NCBI RefSeq assembly: GCF_014646135.1
Contig: NZ_BMMW01000004.1
Coordinates: 62,001-126,000, forward strand
Length of the DNA stretch: 64,000 nt
DNA from: Nocardia camponoti
Lineage (GTDB): Bacteria > Actinomycetota > Actinomycetes > Mycobacteriales > Mycobacteriaceae
Direction: 5' to 3'
The stretch's first letter is position 1, and each line of letters opens with the position of its first letter. The position numbers and the translations under genes were made by a program. Of the stretch, positions 1 through 8,397 are shown piece after piece. The notes under the pieces were generated by a model. The model was not told the DNA's origin, searched no databases, and was given only the letters and a program-made list of their open reading frames with translations.

Positions 1-1941
1 CATCGAATAGAAGATGTAGAGCGGAATCATCGGCTCGCCGTGCGTGGCGTACGACGTGCCAGCGGCGGTGAAGCACGCCGTCGAACCGGCTTCGTTGATG
101 CCCTCGTGCATGATCTGACCGGCCGAACTCTCCTTGTAGGCGAGCATCAGATCGGCGTCGACGGACGTGTAGAGCTGCCCGTTGCGGTTGTAGATCTTGA
201 GCGTCGGGAACCACGAATCCATGCCGAACGTGCGGGCCTCGTCGGGGATGATCGGCACGATGCGCTTGCCGATCTCAGGGTCGCGCAACAGTTCCTTGAC
301 CAGACGAACCAACGCCATCGTAGTCGCGACCTGCTGCTTGCCCGACCCCTTGCGCACCGACCGATACGCCTCGTCGCCAGGCAACTTCAACGGCTTGGCA
401 GGCGAGCGACGCTCAGGCACGAAGCCGCCCAACGACTTTCGCCGATCAAGCGCGTACTGGATCACCGGGTTGTTCATGCCGGGGTGGTAGTACGGCGGCA
501 AGTACGGGTCTTTTTCCAGCTCGGCGTCGCTGATGGGGATGCGCTGCAGGTCGCGGAAGTCCTTAAGGTCTTGCAGCGCAAGCTTTTTCATCTGATGCGT
601 TGCGTTGCGACCTTCGAAGTGCTTGCCGAGGGTGTAGCCCTTGATCGTTTTGGCGATGATCACCGTGGGCTGACCCTTGTGCGCCATCGCCGCCGAATAG
701 GCCGCGTACACCTTGCGATAGTCGTGGCCGCCGCGCTTGAGGTTCCAGATGTCGCTGTCAGACATGTTGGCAACCAACGCTTTTGTGCGCGGATCGCGAC
801 CGAAGAAGTGGTCACGCACGTACGCGCCGTCGTTGGCTTTGTAGGTCTGGTAGTCGCCGTCGGGGGTGGTGTTCATCAGATTCACCAGGGCACCGTCGCG
901 GTCGGCGCTCAGCAGCGCGTCCCACTCGCGACCCCACACCACCTTGATCACGTTCCAGCCGGCGCCACGGAAGAACGACTCAAGTTCCTGAATGATCTTG
1001 CCGTTACCGCGAACTGGGCCGTCGAGGCGCTGCAGGTTGGCGTTGATCACCCAGGTGAGGTTGTCGAGCGCTTCGTTGGCGGCGACCTGAATCAGGCCGC
1101 GCGACTCGGGTTCGTCCATCTCGCCGTCGCCGAGGAAGGCCCAAACATGTTGGTTCGACGTGTCTTTGATGCCGCGATCGTGCAGGTAGTGGTTGAACCG
1201 CGCCTGATAGATCGAGTTCATCGGGCCGAGACCCATTGAGACAGTGGGGAATTCCCAGAAGTCGGTGAAGGTGCGCGGGTGCGGATACGACGGCAGGCCC
1301 TTGCCGAAACCGCCGTGGCTGTATTCCTGCCGGAATCCGTCGAGGCGTTCGGCGCTGATGCGGCCTTCGAGGAACGCGCGTGCGTAAATACCCGGCGACG
1401 CGTGGCCCTGGATATACACCTGGTCGCCGCCGCCGGGGGCGTCCTTGCCGCGGAAGAAGTGGTTGAAGCCAACCTCATACAGCGCCGCCGACGACGCGTA
1501 GGTCGAGATGTGGCCGCCAACGCCGATGCCGGGTCGTTGCGCGCGATGCACCATGATCGCGGCGTTCCAGCGAATCCAGGCGCGGAAGCGGCGCTCGGTT
1601 TCCTCGTCGCCGGGGAACCACGGCTCGTTTTCGGTGGGGATGGTGTTGACGTAGTCGGTTGAGGTGAGCGCCGGAATCGACACTCGTCGTTCGCCAGCGC
1701 GCTCAAGCAACCGCAGCATGAGATAGCGCGCGCGACCGGGACCTTCCCGATCGAGCATGTCGTCGAAGGATTCAAGCCATTCGCCGGTTTCCTCCGGGTC
1801 GATGTCGGGCAAATACGATGCCACCCCGTCCCGGATCACTCGCACGCGATCGCCAGTCGGTTTAGCTGGCGAGGCTGCGGCGGCTCCGGTGGAGGAGTCG
1901 GCGGAATTCTCGGAAGCGTCAGAGTGGATCAGGTGGGTCAA
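1..1941 (-). CDS. aceE: Pyruvate dehydrogenase E1 component, homodimeric type (3' end outside window)
   Basis: Thiamine-diphosphate-dependent E1 subunit that decarboxylates pyruvate and passes the acetyl group to E2 lipoate. About 647 codons are present, roughly the first 70% of a family near 900 residues; the C-terminus lies left of the window. The TPP/Mg motif GDGEMDEPESR is visible near 1095-1130, and the N-terminal region reads STDYVNTIPTENEPWFPGDEE, typical of E1 of this type. The chosen start is TTG at 1941 because an AGGAG lies about 7 bases upstream and the protein then begins MTHLIHSDAS, of normal length. The divergent neighbours (lipoprotein, DUF3052, ahpE) reproduce the order around Rv2241 in M. 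tuberculosis, which supports the assignment. Confidence 0.95.
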   Translation of the reverse strand, partial: MTHLIHSDASENSADSSTGAAAASPAKPTGDRVRVIRDGVASYLPDIDPEETGEWLESFDDMLDREGPGRARYLMLRLLERAGERRVSIPALTSTDYVNTIPTENEPWFPGDEETERRFRAWIRWNAAIMVHRAQRPGIGVGGHISTYASSAALYEVGFNHFFRGKDAPGGGDQVYIQGHASPGIYARAFLEGRISAERLDGFRQEYSHGGFGKGLPSYPHPRTFTDFWEFPTVSMGLGPMNSIYQARFNHYLHDRGIKDTSNQHVWAFLGDGEMDEPESRGLIQVAANEALDNLTWVINANLQRLDGPVRGNGKIIQELESFFRGAGWNVIKVVWGREWDALLSADRDGALVNLMNTTPDGDYQTYKANDGAYVRDHFFGRDPRTKALVANMSDSDIWNLKRGGHDYRKVYAAYSAAMAHKGQPTVIIAKTIKGYTLGKHFEGRNATHQMKKLALQDLKDFRDLQRIPISDAELEKDPYLPPYYHPGMNNPVIQYALDRRKSLGGFVPERRSPAKPLKLPGDEAYRSVRKGSGKQQVATTMALVRLVKELLRDPEIGKRIVPIIPDEARTFGMDSWFPTLKIYNRNGQLYTSVDADLMLAYKESSAGQIMHEGINEAGSTACFTAAGTSYATHGEPMIPLYIFYSM

Positions 1942-2128
1942 ATCTGCTCCTCGTACTTGGGGGCGTGGCCGCTGATGGCTTGCCACGGTCCCCGGGCCTG
2001 CCCGCTTGGTGTGCGGGCCACCCGTCGCTAATGGTTCGGGCGCATCCCCATCCTTACCGATAGGCTCGTCCGGGTCATCACGTCGACGGGGATACCAACC
2101 AGTTTCTTTTTTGAAGGGATCGCGCAGG

Positions 2129-2680
2129 ATGAGGCAGCAGCAACGGCTGGGACTACTGTGCGCGACCACCGCCGCAGCGGCCGCCGTGGTCATCGCGGGC
2201 TGCGGCGCGCAGGTCACCGGCACACCGACCACTGACGCAGCCGATGTCGCCGCCTACAAAACCACCGCCGCTGCCGCGTCGTCGGCCGCCGCCGCGTCCA
2301 AAGCTGCCGCCGCGCGCACCCAAGCGATCAAAGACAATTGCGGCCAATTCGCGACAACGACCAGCGCGGGCGTCAAGGCCTACAACGACTTCATCACCGC
2401 CCACGACACCAACGCCCCCGACTACGCGGCCAAGCGCGACGGCGCGGCCACCACCCTCGACAACGCGGCGCTGAAAGTGGAGACCGGCGTCGTCTCCGCC
2501 GTTGGCGCGCTGCCGACCGAGCTGGCAGAAAAATTCACGGCCTATGTGACCGCCGCACGCGACCTCGCCGCCGAGACCAAGAAAATGACCTACAGCTCGC
2601 CCGTTGCCAAGCTCAACGAGGCGAGCCGACGCATCAACGGCGCTCGAACAGCCGTCCACGACGCGTGCCAAGCGAACTAA
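2129..2680 (+). CDS. Secreted lipoprotein, Ala-rich
   Basis: 183 residues. The N-terminus has a basic n-region (MRQQQR), a long Ala/Val hydrophobic stretch and a lipobox-like VIAGC with the cysteine near residue 25, so it should be exported and lipidated. The mature part is Ala/Lys-rich and helical, with no recognised catalytic motif. The ATG at 2129 is preferred over in-frame starts further upstream because it places a normal signal peptide at the N-terminus and an AAGGGA precedes it. It is divergent from aceE, in the place held by Rv2240c in M. tuberculosis. Function unknown. Confidence 0.8.
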   Translation: MRQQQRLGLLCATTAAAAAVVIAGCGAQVTGTPTTDAADVAAYKTTAAAASSAAAASKAAAARTQAIKDNCGQFATTTSAGVKAYNDFITAHDTNAPDYAAKRDGAATTLDNAALKVETGVVSAVGALPTELAEKFTAYVTAARDLAAETKKMTYSSPVAKLNEASRRINGARTAVHDACQAN

Positions 2681-2797
2681 TTTTCGCCCTCCGACACGCG
2701 GCAGACCGTCCCAATTCGTCCGATCAGCTTGCGCTACGGGCCGTAGGCGTGTTCGCTAGCACCTATCTATTGTCGGCAGTTTAGGGAGGACACCACC

Positions 2798-3220
2798 GTG
2801 GTCGCCGCGGCGGACGCGCAGAACTACGCTCAGAAGCTTGGCATTTCTCACGGCTTGGTCGTTCAGGAATTGGGCTGGGATACAGACACCGACGACGACT
2901 TGCGCGCCGAAATAGAGGAGGTGAGCGGCGGCGAGATGGTCGATGAGGACTCCGACGAGGTCGTTGACGCTGTCCTGCTCTGGTGGCGCGAAGGCGATGG
3001 CGATTTGGCCGACGAACTGATGGACGCCATCAGTCCGCTTTCGGACGAGGGATTCATCTGGGTGCTCACCCCCAAGACTGGTCAATCCGGACACGTGGAC
3101 CCGAGCGAGATCGCCGAAGCCGCCCCCACGGCTGGGCTTACTCAAACGTCAACTATCAGCCTCGGTAGCTGGACCGGCTCACGCCTCGTTCAGCCCAAGG
3201 CTCCGACTAAACAGCGCTGA
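2798..3220 (+). CDS. DUF3052 family protein
   Basis: 140 residues starting at GTG with AGGGAGGA close upstream. The acidic protein begins VAAADAQNYAQKLGISHGLVVQELGWD and contains VDAVLLWWREGDGDL, the conserved look of the DUF3052 family (M. tuberculosis Rv2239c). There are no signal peptide or membrane segments, so it is cytoplasmic. Conserved pairing with ahpE and aceE in mycolic-acid bacteria suggests a shared physiological context, but no biochemical role is known. The C-terminal 30 residues are low-complexity and probably disordered. Confidence 0.88.
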   Translation: MVAAADAQNYAQKLGISHGLVVQELGWDTDTDDDLRAEIEEVSGGEMVDEDSDEVVDAVLLWWREGDGDLADELMDAISPLSDEGFIWVLTPKTGQSGHVDPSEIAEAAPTAGLTQTSTISLGSWTGSRLVQPKAPTKQR

Positions 3221-3245
3221 CGTCGCGCCTAATTTGGTCCGCTAA

Positions 3246-3280
3246 GGTCTCAGCCGAACGGTTGTCGTTCGGCTGAGACC
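3246..3280 (+). terminator. Perfect 15-bp hairpin between DUF3052 gene and ahpE
   Basis: GGTCTCAGCCGAACG (3246-3260), a 5-base loop, then its exact reverse complement (3266-3280). It starts 25 bases after the DUF3052 stop and ends 5 bases before the GGGAGG ribosome-binding site of ahpE. No U-tract follows, so it may be an actinobacterial U-less terminator or a 5' UTR structure of ahpE rather than a classic terminator. Confidence 0.6.
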
Positions 3281-3299
3281 CAACGGGAGGATCCACCCC

Positions 3300-3764
3300 A
3301 TGCCGCTCGCGGTTGGCACGCTCGCGCCCGAGTTCACCCTCAAAGACCAGAACAACCAACCGGTCTCCCTGTCGGATTATCGGGGCCGCAAGAACGTCCT
3401 GCTGGTGTTCTACCCGCTGGCGTTCACCGGCATTTGCCAAGGCGAGTTGTGCAAGGTGCGCGACGAACTGCCTAAGTTCCAAAACGACAACGCCGAGATC
3501 CTTGCTATCTCGGTCGGCCCGCCCCCCACGCACAAGATCTGGGCGGCCGAACAGGGCTACCTCTTCCCGTTGTTGTCGGACTTTTGGCCGCATGGTGCGG
3601 TCACGCAGGCCTACGACGTTTTCAACGAGAAAAGCGGCTACCCGAACCGTGGAACGTACGTGATCGACAAGTCGGGTTACATCACTTTCGCCGAAATGAA
3701 CGGCCCCGGAGAGCCCCGTGACCAGGCGCTTTGGGAGAAAGCGTTGGCCGCGCTAGATTCATAG
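3300..3764 (+). CDS. ahpE: One-cysteine peroxiredoxin AhpE
   Basis: 154 residues, matching the 153-residue M. tuberculosis AhpE. It reduces hydrogen peroxide, organic and fatty-acid hydroperoxides and peroxynitrite in the cytoplasm, and is recycled through mycothiol/mycoredoxin in mycothiol producers. The peroxidatic cysteine is C46 in the motif FYPLAFTGICQGELC; C51 follows as in the family. The ATG at 3300 has GGGAGG about 9 bases upstream. The gene stands downstream of the DUF3052 gene, separated by a strong hairpin, and is followed by tRNA-Val. Confidence 0.95.
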   Translation: MPLAVGTLAPEFTLKDQNNQPVSLSDYRGRKNVLLVFYPLAFTGICQGELCKVRDELPKFQNDNAEILAISVGPPPTHKIWAAEQGYLFPLLSDFWPHGAVTQAYDVFNEKSGYPNRGTYVIDKSGYITFAEMNGPGEPRDQALWEKALAALDS

Positions 3765-3797
3765 TCGCAACCCGGGCTTTGATGCCCTGTTTGCACG

Positions 3798-3869
3798 GGG
3801 CGTATAGCTCAGCGGTAGAGCACTGGTTTTACACACCAGCGGTCGTAGGTTCGATCCCTACTGCGCCCA
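3798..3869 (+). tRNA. tRNA-Val (anticodon UAC)
   Basis: 72-base cloverleaf. The acceptor GGGCGTA pairs with TGCGCCC (one G-U), the anticodon stem is CTGGT/ACCAG with loop TTTACAC, giving anticodon TAC at 3830-3832, and the T-arm is GTAGG-TTCGATC-CCTAC. The discriminator base is A3869; CCA is not encoded. It reads GUA codons. Confidence 0.95.
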
Positions 3870-3995
3870 CTTTGAAAGCACCGGAGTATCCCGACACCCG
3901 CAGGCTCAAAACCTCCGCAGTGGCCCGAAAGTGTCCCAAGCGGAATAGCCCGCGGCGATTACGGGAAATCAGCACGGCCCCTTAGCCCGATACCT

Positions 3996-5270
3996 TCACC
4001 CCCAATTGCGACGGGTTGCTGGCATTCCTGAGTTGCCCTGCGCTGTCGGCACTACGCCGAGGACCTGGTGGATTCCTAACCCTCCGTCTTCAAACCCCAG
4101 TGCCGAAGCCGCCATGTACAGCCGCCAGATGCGGGCGCGGCCCTCGCCGACGAGCGAAACCGCTTGATCCCAAGCACTTTCCAGATTGGCGACCCAGTGG
4201 CGCAGCGTTAACGCGTAGTGCTCGCGCAGCGCCTCGACGTCGCGCACCTCAAACCCGGCGCGCTGCATCGCCAACGCGACCTCACCCACATCGATGAGCT
4301 CCCCGTCAGGGAAGACATAGCGCCCGATGAACGAACGGCTGCCCATCGTGGATCCGCCGGGGGATGAGATCGCGTGGTTGAGCAGACGGCCTTCGGGGCC
4401 AAGCAGTGCGCGCAGGGTGTCGAAGTACTCCGCAGCGCGTTTGCTGCCGACGTGTTCGAACATGCCGATCGAAGAGATGGCGTCGAACTGTTCGCCCTGC
4501 AAGTCGCGGTAGTCCGACAGCCGGATCTCAATATTCGCGCTGAGCCCGGCGTCGTTGACTCGCTCGCGCGCGAGATCGGCTTGCTCGCGACTGATCGTGA
4601 CGCCGACGACTTGCGCGCCATAAACTGACGCCGCGTGCATGGCCATCGACCCCCAGCCACACCCAACGTCGAGCAGACGCATACCGGGCCGGTCGGCCAG
4701 GCCTAACTTGCGGCAGATCAGCTCATGCTTGGCACCCTGGGCATCGCCGAGTGTGCTGTCTTGGTCGACAAACCGCGCGCACGAGTAGGTCATGCTCGGT
4801 CCGAGAACCAGCCGGTAGAAGTCGTTGCCCACGTCGTAGTGATGGCTGATCGCCGCCGCATCCCGACGCTTGGTGTGCACCGGTCCGCGACGGGGCCGCG
4901 CTTCTTCGGGTGGCGGCTTCGGACGCGTAGTGAGCGCGCCGAGTCGGCGAGCCACGTCCACGGCCTGCCAGGTAGCGCCGAGCCCTAGGTGCGCGTCGTC
5001 CGAGGCCGTCAACTGCAGCGACCGCAGCATCGTGAAGATGTCGCCATCCAATTCCACATTCCCACTGACGTAGGCGCGCGCGAGCCCGAGTTCCCCTGGC
5101 GCCCAGACCATGTGGCTCACCGCGTCCCGCGACCGCACCCGCATCGTGCCCGCATTCCCGGATTCGATGGAGCTTCCGTCCCAGAACTCGAACCGCACCG
5201 CAGGCTTGGCACCCAACGCCGCCCGCACCAACGGTTCGAACGCCGCCGCGACGGTGCTTTCGTTTCCCAT
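3996..5270 (-). CDS. Cyclopropane-fatty-acyl-phospholipid synthase family methyltransferase (UfaA1-like)
   Basis: 424 residues. SAM-dependent enzyme acting on unsaturated acyl chains of phospholipids (cyclopropanation or methylation). An N-terminal CFA domain occupies about residues 1-125, then a Pro/Arg-rich linker, then the catalytic domain. ISHHYDVGNDFYRLVLG (about 141-157) is the family signature, DVGCGWGS (201-208) the SAM-binding loop, and SSIGMFEHVG the downstream catalytic-core segment. Length and layout resemble M. tuberculosis UfaA1 (Rv0447c) more than the shorter mycolic acid methyltransferases. The start is the ATG at 5270; no strong SD is seen. Whether the product is a cyclopropane or a branched 10-methyl/methylene chain cannot be told from sequence. 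Confidence 0.9.
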   Translation of the reverse strand: MGNESTVAAAFEPLVRAALGAKPAVRFEFWDGSSIESGNAGTMRVRSRDAVSHMVWAPGELGLARAYVSGNVELDGDIFTMLRSLQLTASDDAHLGLGATWQAVDVARRLGALTTRPKPPPEEARPRRGPVHTKRRDAAAISHHYDVGNDFYRLVLGPSMTYSCARFVDQDSTLGDAQGAKHELICRKLGLADRPGMRLLDVGCGWGSMAMHAASVYGAQVVGVTISREQADLARERVNDAGLSANIEIRLSDYRDLQGEQFDAISSIGMFEHVGSKRAAEYFDTLRALLGPEGRLLNHAISSPGGSTMGSRSFIGRYVFPDGELIDVGEVALAMQRAGFEVRDVEALREHYALTLRHWVANLESAWDQAVSLVGEGRARIWRLYMAASALGFEDGGLGIHQVLGVVPTAQGNSGMPATRRNWG

Positions 5271-5364
5271 CCGACAACTATGTCCCGCGACCTAGGTCGC
5301 GAACCGCAACGACGCGGTGTCGCCATCAGACGTCACCAACCCCACGACGACTAGTCTGCCCCGC

Positions 5365-5772
5365 ATGGCGAAATCCATCCCAGACGGCGAATCCATCCTC
5401 CTGCGCACCGATTTCAGCGACGACGCGGCGTGGGCCGAACTCCTCACCGCAGTTCAGAATTCGTATTTGGCGGATTCAGCCACGGGCCTCACGCCGGTCG
5501 ACGACCGCGCGTTCGACGGTGTCACGCTCGACGATTTGCCAGCGCTGGTCGGCGACCGCACCTACCTCTTCCTAGCCGACGCGACCACGATGACCGAGCC
5601 CGAACACCCGATCCTTGCCGTCGACACCACCGACGACGATTTCGAAACGTTCCGCCTAGCGCCAAGCGCGATGGGAGCGGTCGAGGTGAACCTCTGGCTC
5701 GCCAACATGGATTTCGCCGACTTCGCCGAGAGCGTGGACGAAGACGGCATCTATCGCGGCTTCGGCGAGTAG
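5365..5772 (+). CDS. DUF6924-type hypothetical protein
   Basis: 135 residues, acidic, cytoplasmic. The pattern LLRTDFSDDAAW near the N-terminus, LFLADATTM in the middle and NLWLANMDFADFAE...DEDGIYRGFGE at the end matches, from memory, a small actinobacterial family annotated DUF6924. The ATG at 5365 gives the N-terminus expected for that family; in-frame sequence upstream is not conserved-looking. No function is known. A membrane-protein gene follows after 5 bases, so they are probably cotranscribed. Confidence 0.75.
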   Translation: MAKSIPDGESILLRTDFSDDAAWAELLTAVQNSYLADSATGLTPVDDRAFDGVTLDDLPALVGDRTYLFLADATTMTEPEHPILAVDTTDDDFETFRLAPSAMGAVEVNLWLANMDFADFAESVDEDGIYRGFGE

Positions 5773-5777
5773 GACGT

Positions 5778-6077
5778 ATGAGGCAACGAGAAAACGTTCA
5801 CCCGAGCGGCCCAGCGTTTTGGCAGTCTGCCACCATCGCCCTCGCGCTAAGTGCCTGCGCGGCAGCCGCGATCTTCGGGTTTGTGATTGGGCTTGCTGAT
5901 GGGAGCGCGTCGTTGCACGAGGCGTCCCCGAACCACGTGTTCGCCATCGTTGCCGTCATCTTGGCCGTGATCGCGGCAGGGTTGGCGTGGCGGAGGACGC
6001 CGACGACGGTCGGGGCCGCAGTTGGTGTGTTCACCGCAGGAGTACTTGTCGCCTTCGTCTGCGTGGCGAACGCGTGA
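5778..6077 (+). CDS. Small three-helix membrane protein
   Basis: 99 residues. Hydrophobic segments lie near residues 18-40, 52-68 and 76-96, separated by short polar loops, predicting three transmembrane helices. It begins 5 bases after the DUF6924 gene and its stop overlaps the GTG start of the next membrane gene, so the three form an operon. No family recognised. Confidence 0.7.
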   Translation: MRQRENVHPSGPAFWQSATIALALSACAAAAIFGFVIGLADGSASLHEASPNHVFAIVAVILAVIAAGLAWRRTPTTVGAAVGVFTAGVLVAFVCVANA

Positions 6078-6376
6078 CCCGCCCCTTCCGCTATGTGCGC
6101 GACGACTGGTTCGGGCCAGCGTCGTTTATTGCCGCCACCGTGGGCCTGCTGTGCATTGCGCTTCCCTACACAAAGGTGGTGCCGCACGGTTCGGGCTGGC
6201 TTGTTGCCACGCCGCTCGTGGCAGGAGCCGCCTTGCTCGCAATGAGCGGGCTGAGCATCGCGCCACGAATTCGCCTGCGGCGCACAGGGATCGGCCTCCT
6301 CGCCGCGTTCGCGGCCTTCATCCTGGCCATCCCGTGCTTCCTCGCCGGCCTCGCACTCTCCACAATTTTTCGATAG
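6074..6376 (+). CDS. Small three-helix membrane protein, GTG start
   Basis: 100 residues starting at a GTG that overlaps the previous stop (GTGA), beginning VTRPFRYVRDDWFGPAS. It has three hydrophobic segments (about 17-33, 43-60, 74-96), similar in size and topology to the preceding protein, so the two could be a heteromeric pair. Its last codons lie inside a 47-bp sequence repeated at 7082-7128. No function can be assigned. Confidence 0.65.
   Translation: MTRPFRYVRDDWFGPASFIAATVGLLCIALPYTKVVPHGSGWLVATPLVAGAALLAMSGLSIAPRIRLRRTGIGLLAAFAAFILAIPCFLAGLALSTIFR
6326..6372. repeat. 47-bp direct repeat, copy 1
   Basis: Copy 1 forms the 3' end of the membrane gene ending at 6376. Copy 2 lies at 7082-7128. 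The two agree at 45 of 47 positions (two C/T differences), same orientation. Confidence 0.9.
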
Positions 6377-6426
6377 CCGCGACGATGAAGGGAAAATTGT
6401 CTACAATTTCAGCGGGGTGAATACGA

Positions 6427-6978
6427 ATGATGCTATCCAGGTCGGTTGTGACCGTTCTGGCAATTATTTTTCTGGTCGGCTGCGCATCAAGTGCCGAATC
6501 TCCACGCGTGCATAGTGACCTCACCGCCGTACAGGCACAACAAACAATTCGCGGCTATATGACAGACGTGTTGAGGTCACTCCCGGTGGGTGCGGCCCTC
6601 TCAAAGACACCAGACAATCCTGGTCTTGCGGTCAAGAACCATGTGAAGCCACTCCCGAATCCGTGTTGGGACGGCAACGAGAAGTCGAGCGGCCCTAGAT
6701 ATTTAAGAGTCGGGTACTGGATCACCGGACTGCCGGTCGGCCGCGTCAGCGAGGAGTTCCTAGCCATCCAGGAGGCGTGGAAGCGCAATGGCTGGCAGGT
6801 CGATTCGTCGATACCCTCGGTGTCGAAGGCTGCGTTGCCCGACGGGTACGGCCTGCAGCTCCAAGATGCAGGTAAGGGCGACGGCTCACTGAGCCTGACT
6901 GGATTCTCCCCCTGCGTGCCGGAATCGACGATCGCCGAACTGCAGCCCGACCCAACGACTATCGAACGGCCGTCGTAG
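6427..6978 (+). CDS. Putative lipoprotein
   Basis: 183 residues. The signal peptide MMLSRSVVTVLAIIFLVGC has a lipobox-like LVGC with the cysteine at residue 19, so it should be an exported lipoprotein. The mature domain has GYWITGLPVGRVSEEFLAIQEAWKRNGW and a C-terminal FSPCVPES, giving it two or three cysteines; no family recognised with certainty. Local GC is lower than its neighbours (for example 6427-6560), which hints at transfer. It lies between the two copies of a 47-bp repeat, and its final codons abut a helicase-gene scrap on the other strand. Confidence 0.7.
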   Translation: MMLSRSVVTVLAIIFLVGCASSAESPRVHSDLTAVQAQQTIRGYMTDVLRSLPVGAALSKTPDNPGLAVKNHVKPLPNPCWDGNEKSSGPRYLRVGYWITGLPVGRVSEEFLAIQEAWKRNGWQVDSSIPSVSKAALPDGYGLQLQDAGKGDGSLSLTGFSPCVPESTIAELQPDPTTIERPS

Positions 6979-7083
6979 GTCGGGTCGTCGTGCTCGTCGC
7001 ACCAGTCGTTGGGGTCGTTGACGATGCCCGAAGCCTTATCGACTTTGACCTGGTACCGATCAATAATCCACGCTTCGCCTCGC
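6972..7083 (-). pseudogene. C-terminal scrap of a restriction-type (type ISP/DEAD) helicase gene
   Basis: The minus strand reads RGEAWIIDRYQVKVDKASG followed by IVNDPNDWCDEHDDPTY. I recognise this as the conserved C-terminal block (IDRYQVxxDKASGIVNDPNDW) of type ISP restriction-modification and related DEAD/DEAH helicase proteins. Only about 37 codons survive; no helicase motifs or start are present. The scrap joins directly onto copy 2 of the 47-bp repeat at 7082. It is a dead fragment, evidence that a restriction-type gene was once here or was pasted here. Confidence 0.7.
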
Positions 7084-7128
7084 CATTCCGTGCTTCCTCG
7101 CCGGCCTCGCACTTTCCACAATTTTTCG
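7082..7128. repeat. 47-bp direct repeat, copy 2
   Basis: Second copy of the sequence at 6326-6372, two mismatches. It is non-coding here and directly follows the helicase scrap. The remaining intergenic stretch to 7209 shows no gene. Confidence 0.9.
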
Positions 7129-7209
7129 GTGACTACCCACGTCGCCGACAACAGCCGCCGAAACCCAGAGTCGGTCCCGCGATCGCGGAACCGACTCATC
7201 AAACTGGGC

Positions 7210-8370
7210 TCAGTGCGCGCTAACGCCGCTGATCTCGTTCGGTGCGGCAGCGAGAGTGGCTGTGGCCGTGACCTTTCCGGCAGCTAAGTCGACGCGATGC
7301 ACCTTCTTGGCGGCCGGGTCGGTCACGTAAGCGACCCCGCCACGCACGAACAGTGCCGGGCGCGCTTCCTGCCAGTTGAGAGGCTCCTGCCAAGGACCGA
7401 GCACATCGATGGTGCGAACTTGCTCGCCCGCGACCGGGTCGATCACGTGGATCTTGCCGTCGGTGCCGAGCACGAGCGCCTCACCCTGCGGACCGCGACC
7501 CAGCGAACGGAAGGTGTAACTGGTACCGATGTCGACTAGGCGAAGGGTGCCGTCGGTGGTGTTAACCAGCGAAATCTGCTGCGGCCGTTCGAGTTCCGCA
7601 TCCTTGTCCTGCTTGTAGTCGCCGAGCACGATCGGCGAAACCTCGCTACCGGACATATTGCCGATCCGGCCGTAGGGGTTTGGGCTCTTCACCTTGGTGA
7701 TCTTGCCGTCGCGATAGATGACAGCGCCGGTCTGACAACCGACTACCACCGCTTCGCCCTGTGCTGCGGCTTCGCCGTGAACTCCCGGACAGTCCTCGTT
7801 GCGGGTGATCTCCTTGCGGTTGGGGTCAAGGACAGCGAGTCCGACCCGCGCGTCGGCGGTGCCGAGCGTGATCAGCATGTTCCCGTTGCTCAGTTCGAGG
7901 GCGACACCGTGGTGCGCGGTGGGCGCCTTGTACACCTCCGAGGATTTCCCCCCATCGATCTTGTCGCTGTCGATGACGGTGACCTCGCCGGTGCCGTCGG
8001 CAAAGAGCACCGTCTTGCCCGCGTGACGCACTACGTGGCCGGGCTTGCTGGCGGCGTACTCGGTTCCGGTGAATTTAGCGGCGTAGGCGTCGAATACCCG
8101 GAAGCCGTCCTTGGTCGACACCATCACGTGGTCGTCGTCACCGGCGGGGTTGAGTCGGTTGAACCCTTCGAGTTTCACCTCACCTTCCTGGGCGAGGGTG
8201 GCACCGTCGAGCACGTAGATGCCGCCGTCATAGGTGAGCGCGACGGGTTCAGCGCCCGGCGTGTGCTCGTGCTTGTGTTCGGAATCGGCTGTGCCGCAAG
8301 CGCTTAGCGCGAGCACCGAAGCGATCGCCCCGGACATGGCCACCATCGTGGTGGTCCGTGACCTATTCAT
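7210..8370 (-). CDS. aztD: Zinc metallochaperone AztD-like beta-propeller lipoprotein
   Basis: 386 residues. The signal peptide ends in a lipobox (LALSAC, Cys 25), followed at once by a His-rich HKHEH segment at the mature N-terminus. The rest is blade-like repeats (VLDPNRKEI, VDIGTSYTFRSLGRG, TIDVLGPW), as in the periplasmic AztD protein that loads zinc onto the AztC binding protein. ATG 8370 is chosen over ATG 8382 because GGAG sits six bases upstream of it, while the longer start has no spacer. It is the last gene of a leftward aztB-aztC-aztD operon, 27 bases after aztC, presumably under the Zur-like box at 11368. Confidence 0.87.
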   Translation of the reverse strand: MNRSRTTTMVAMSGAIASVLALSACGTADSEHKHEHTPGAEPVALTYDGGIYVLDGATLAQEGEVKLEGFNRLNPAGDDDHVMVSTKDGFRVFDAYAAKFTGTEYAASKPGHVVRHAGKTVLFADGTGEVTVIDSDKIDGGKSSEVYKAPTAHHGVALELSNGNMLITLGTADARVGLAVLDPNRKEITRNEDCPGVHGEAAAQGEAVVVGCQTGAVIYRDGKITKVKSPNPYGRIGNMSGSEVSPIVLGDYKQDKDAELERPQQISLVNTTDGTLRLVDIGTSYTFRSLGRGPQGEALVLGTDGKIHVIDPVAGEQVRTIDVLGPWQEPLNWQEARPALFVRGGVAYVTDPAAKKVHRVDLAAGKVTATATLAAAPNEISGVSAH

Positions 8371-8397
8371 GTGTTGCTCCATCTCTTCGTGCGTGAA

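Noticed and set aside
40..1239. Long plus-strand reading frame of 399 codons
   Set aside because: It is the antisense of aceE, which has unmistakable motifs on the minus strand.
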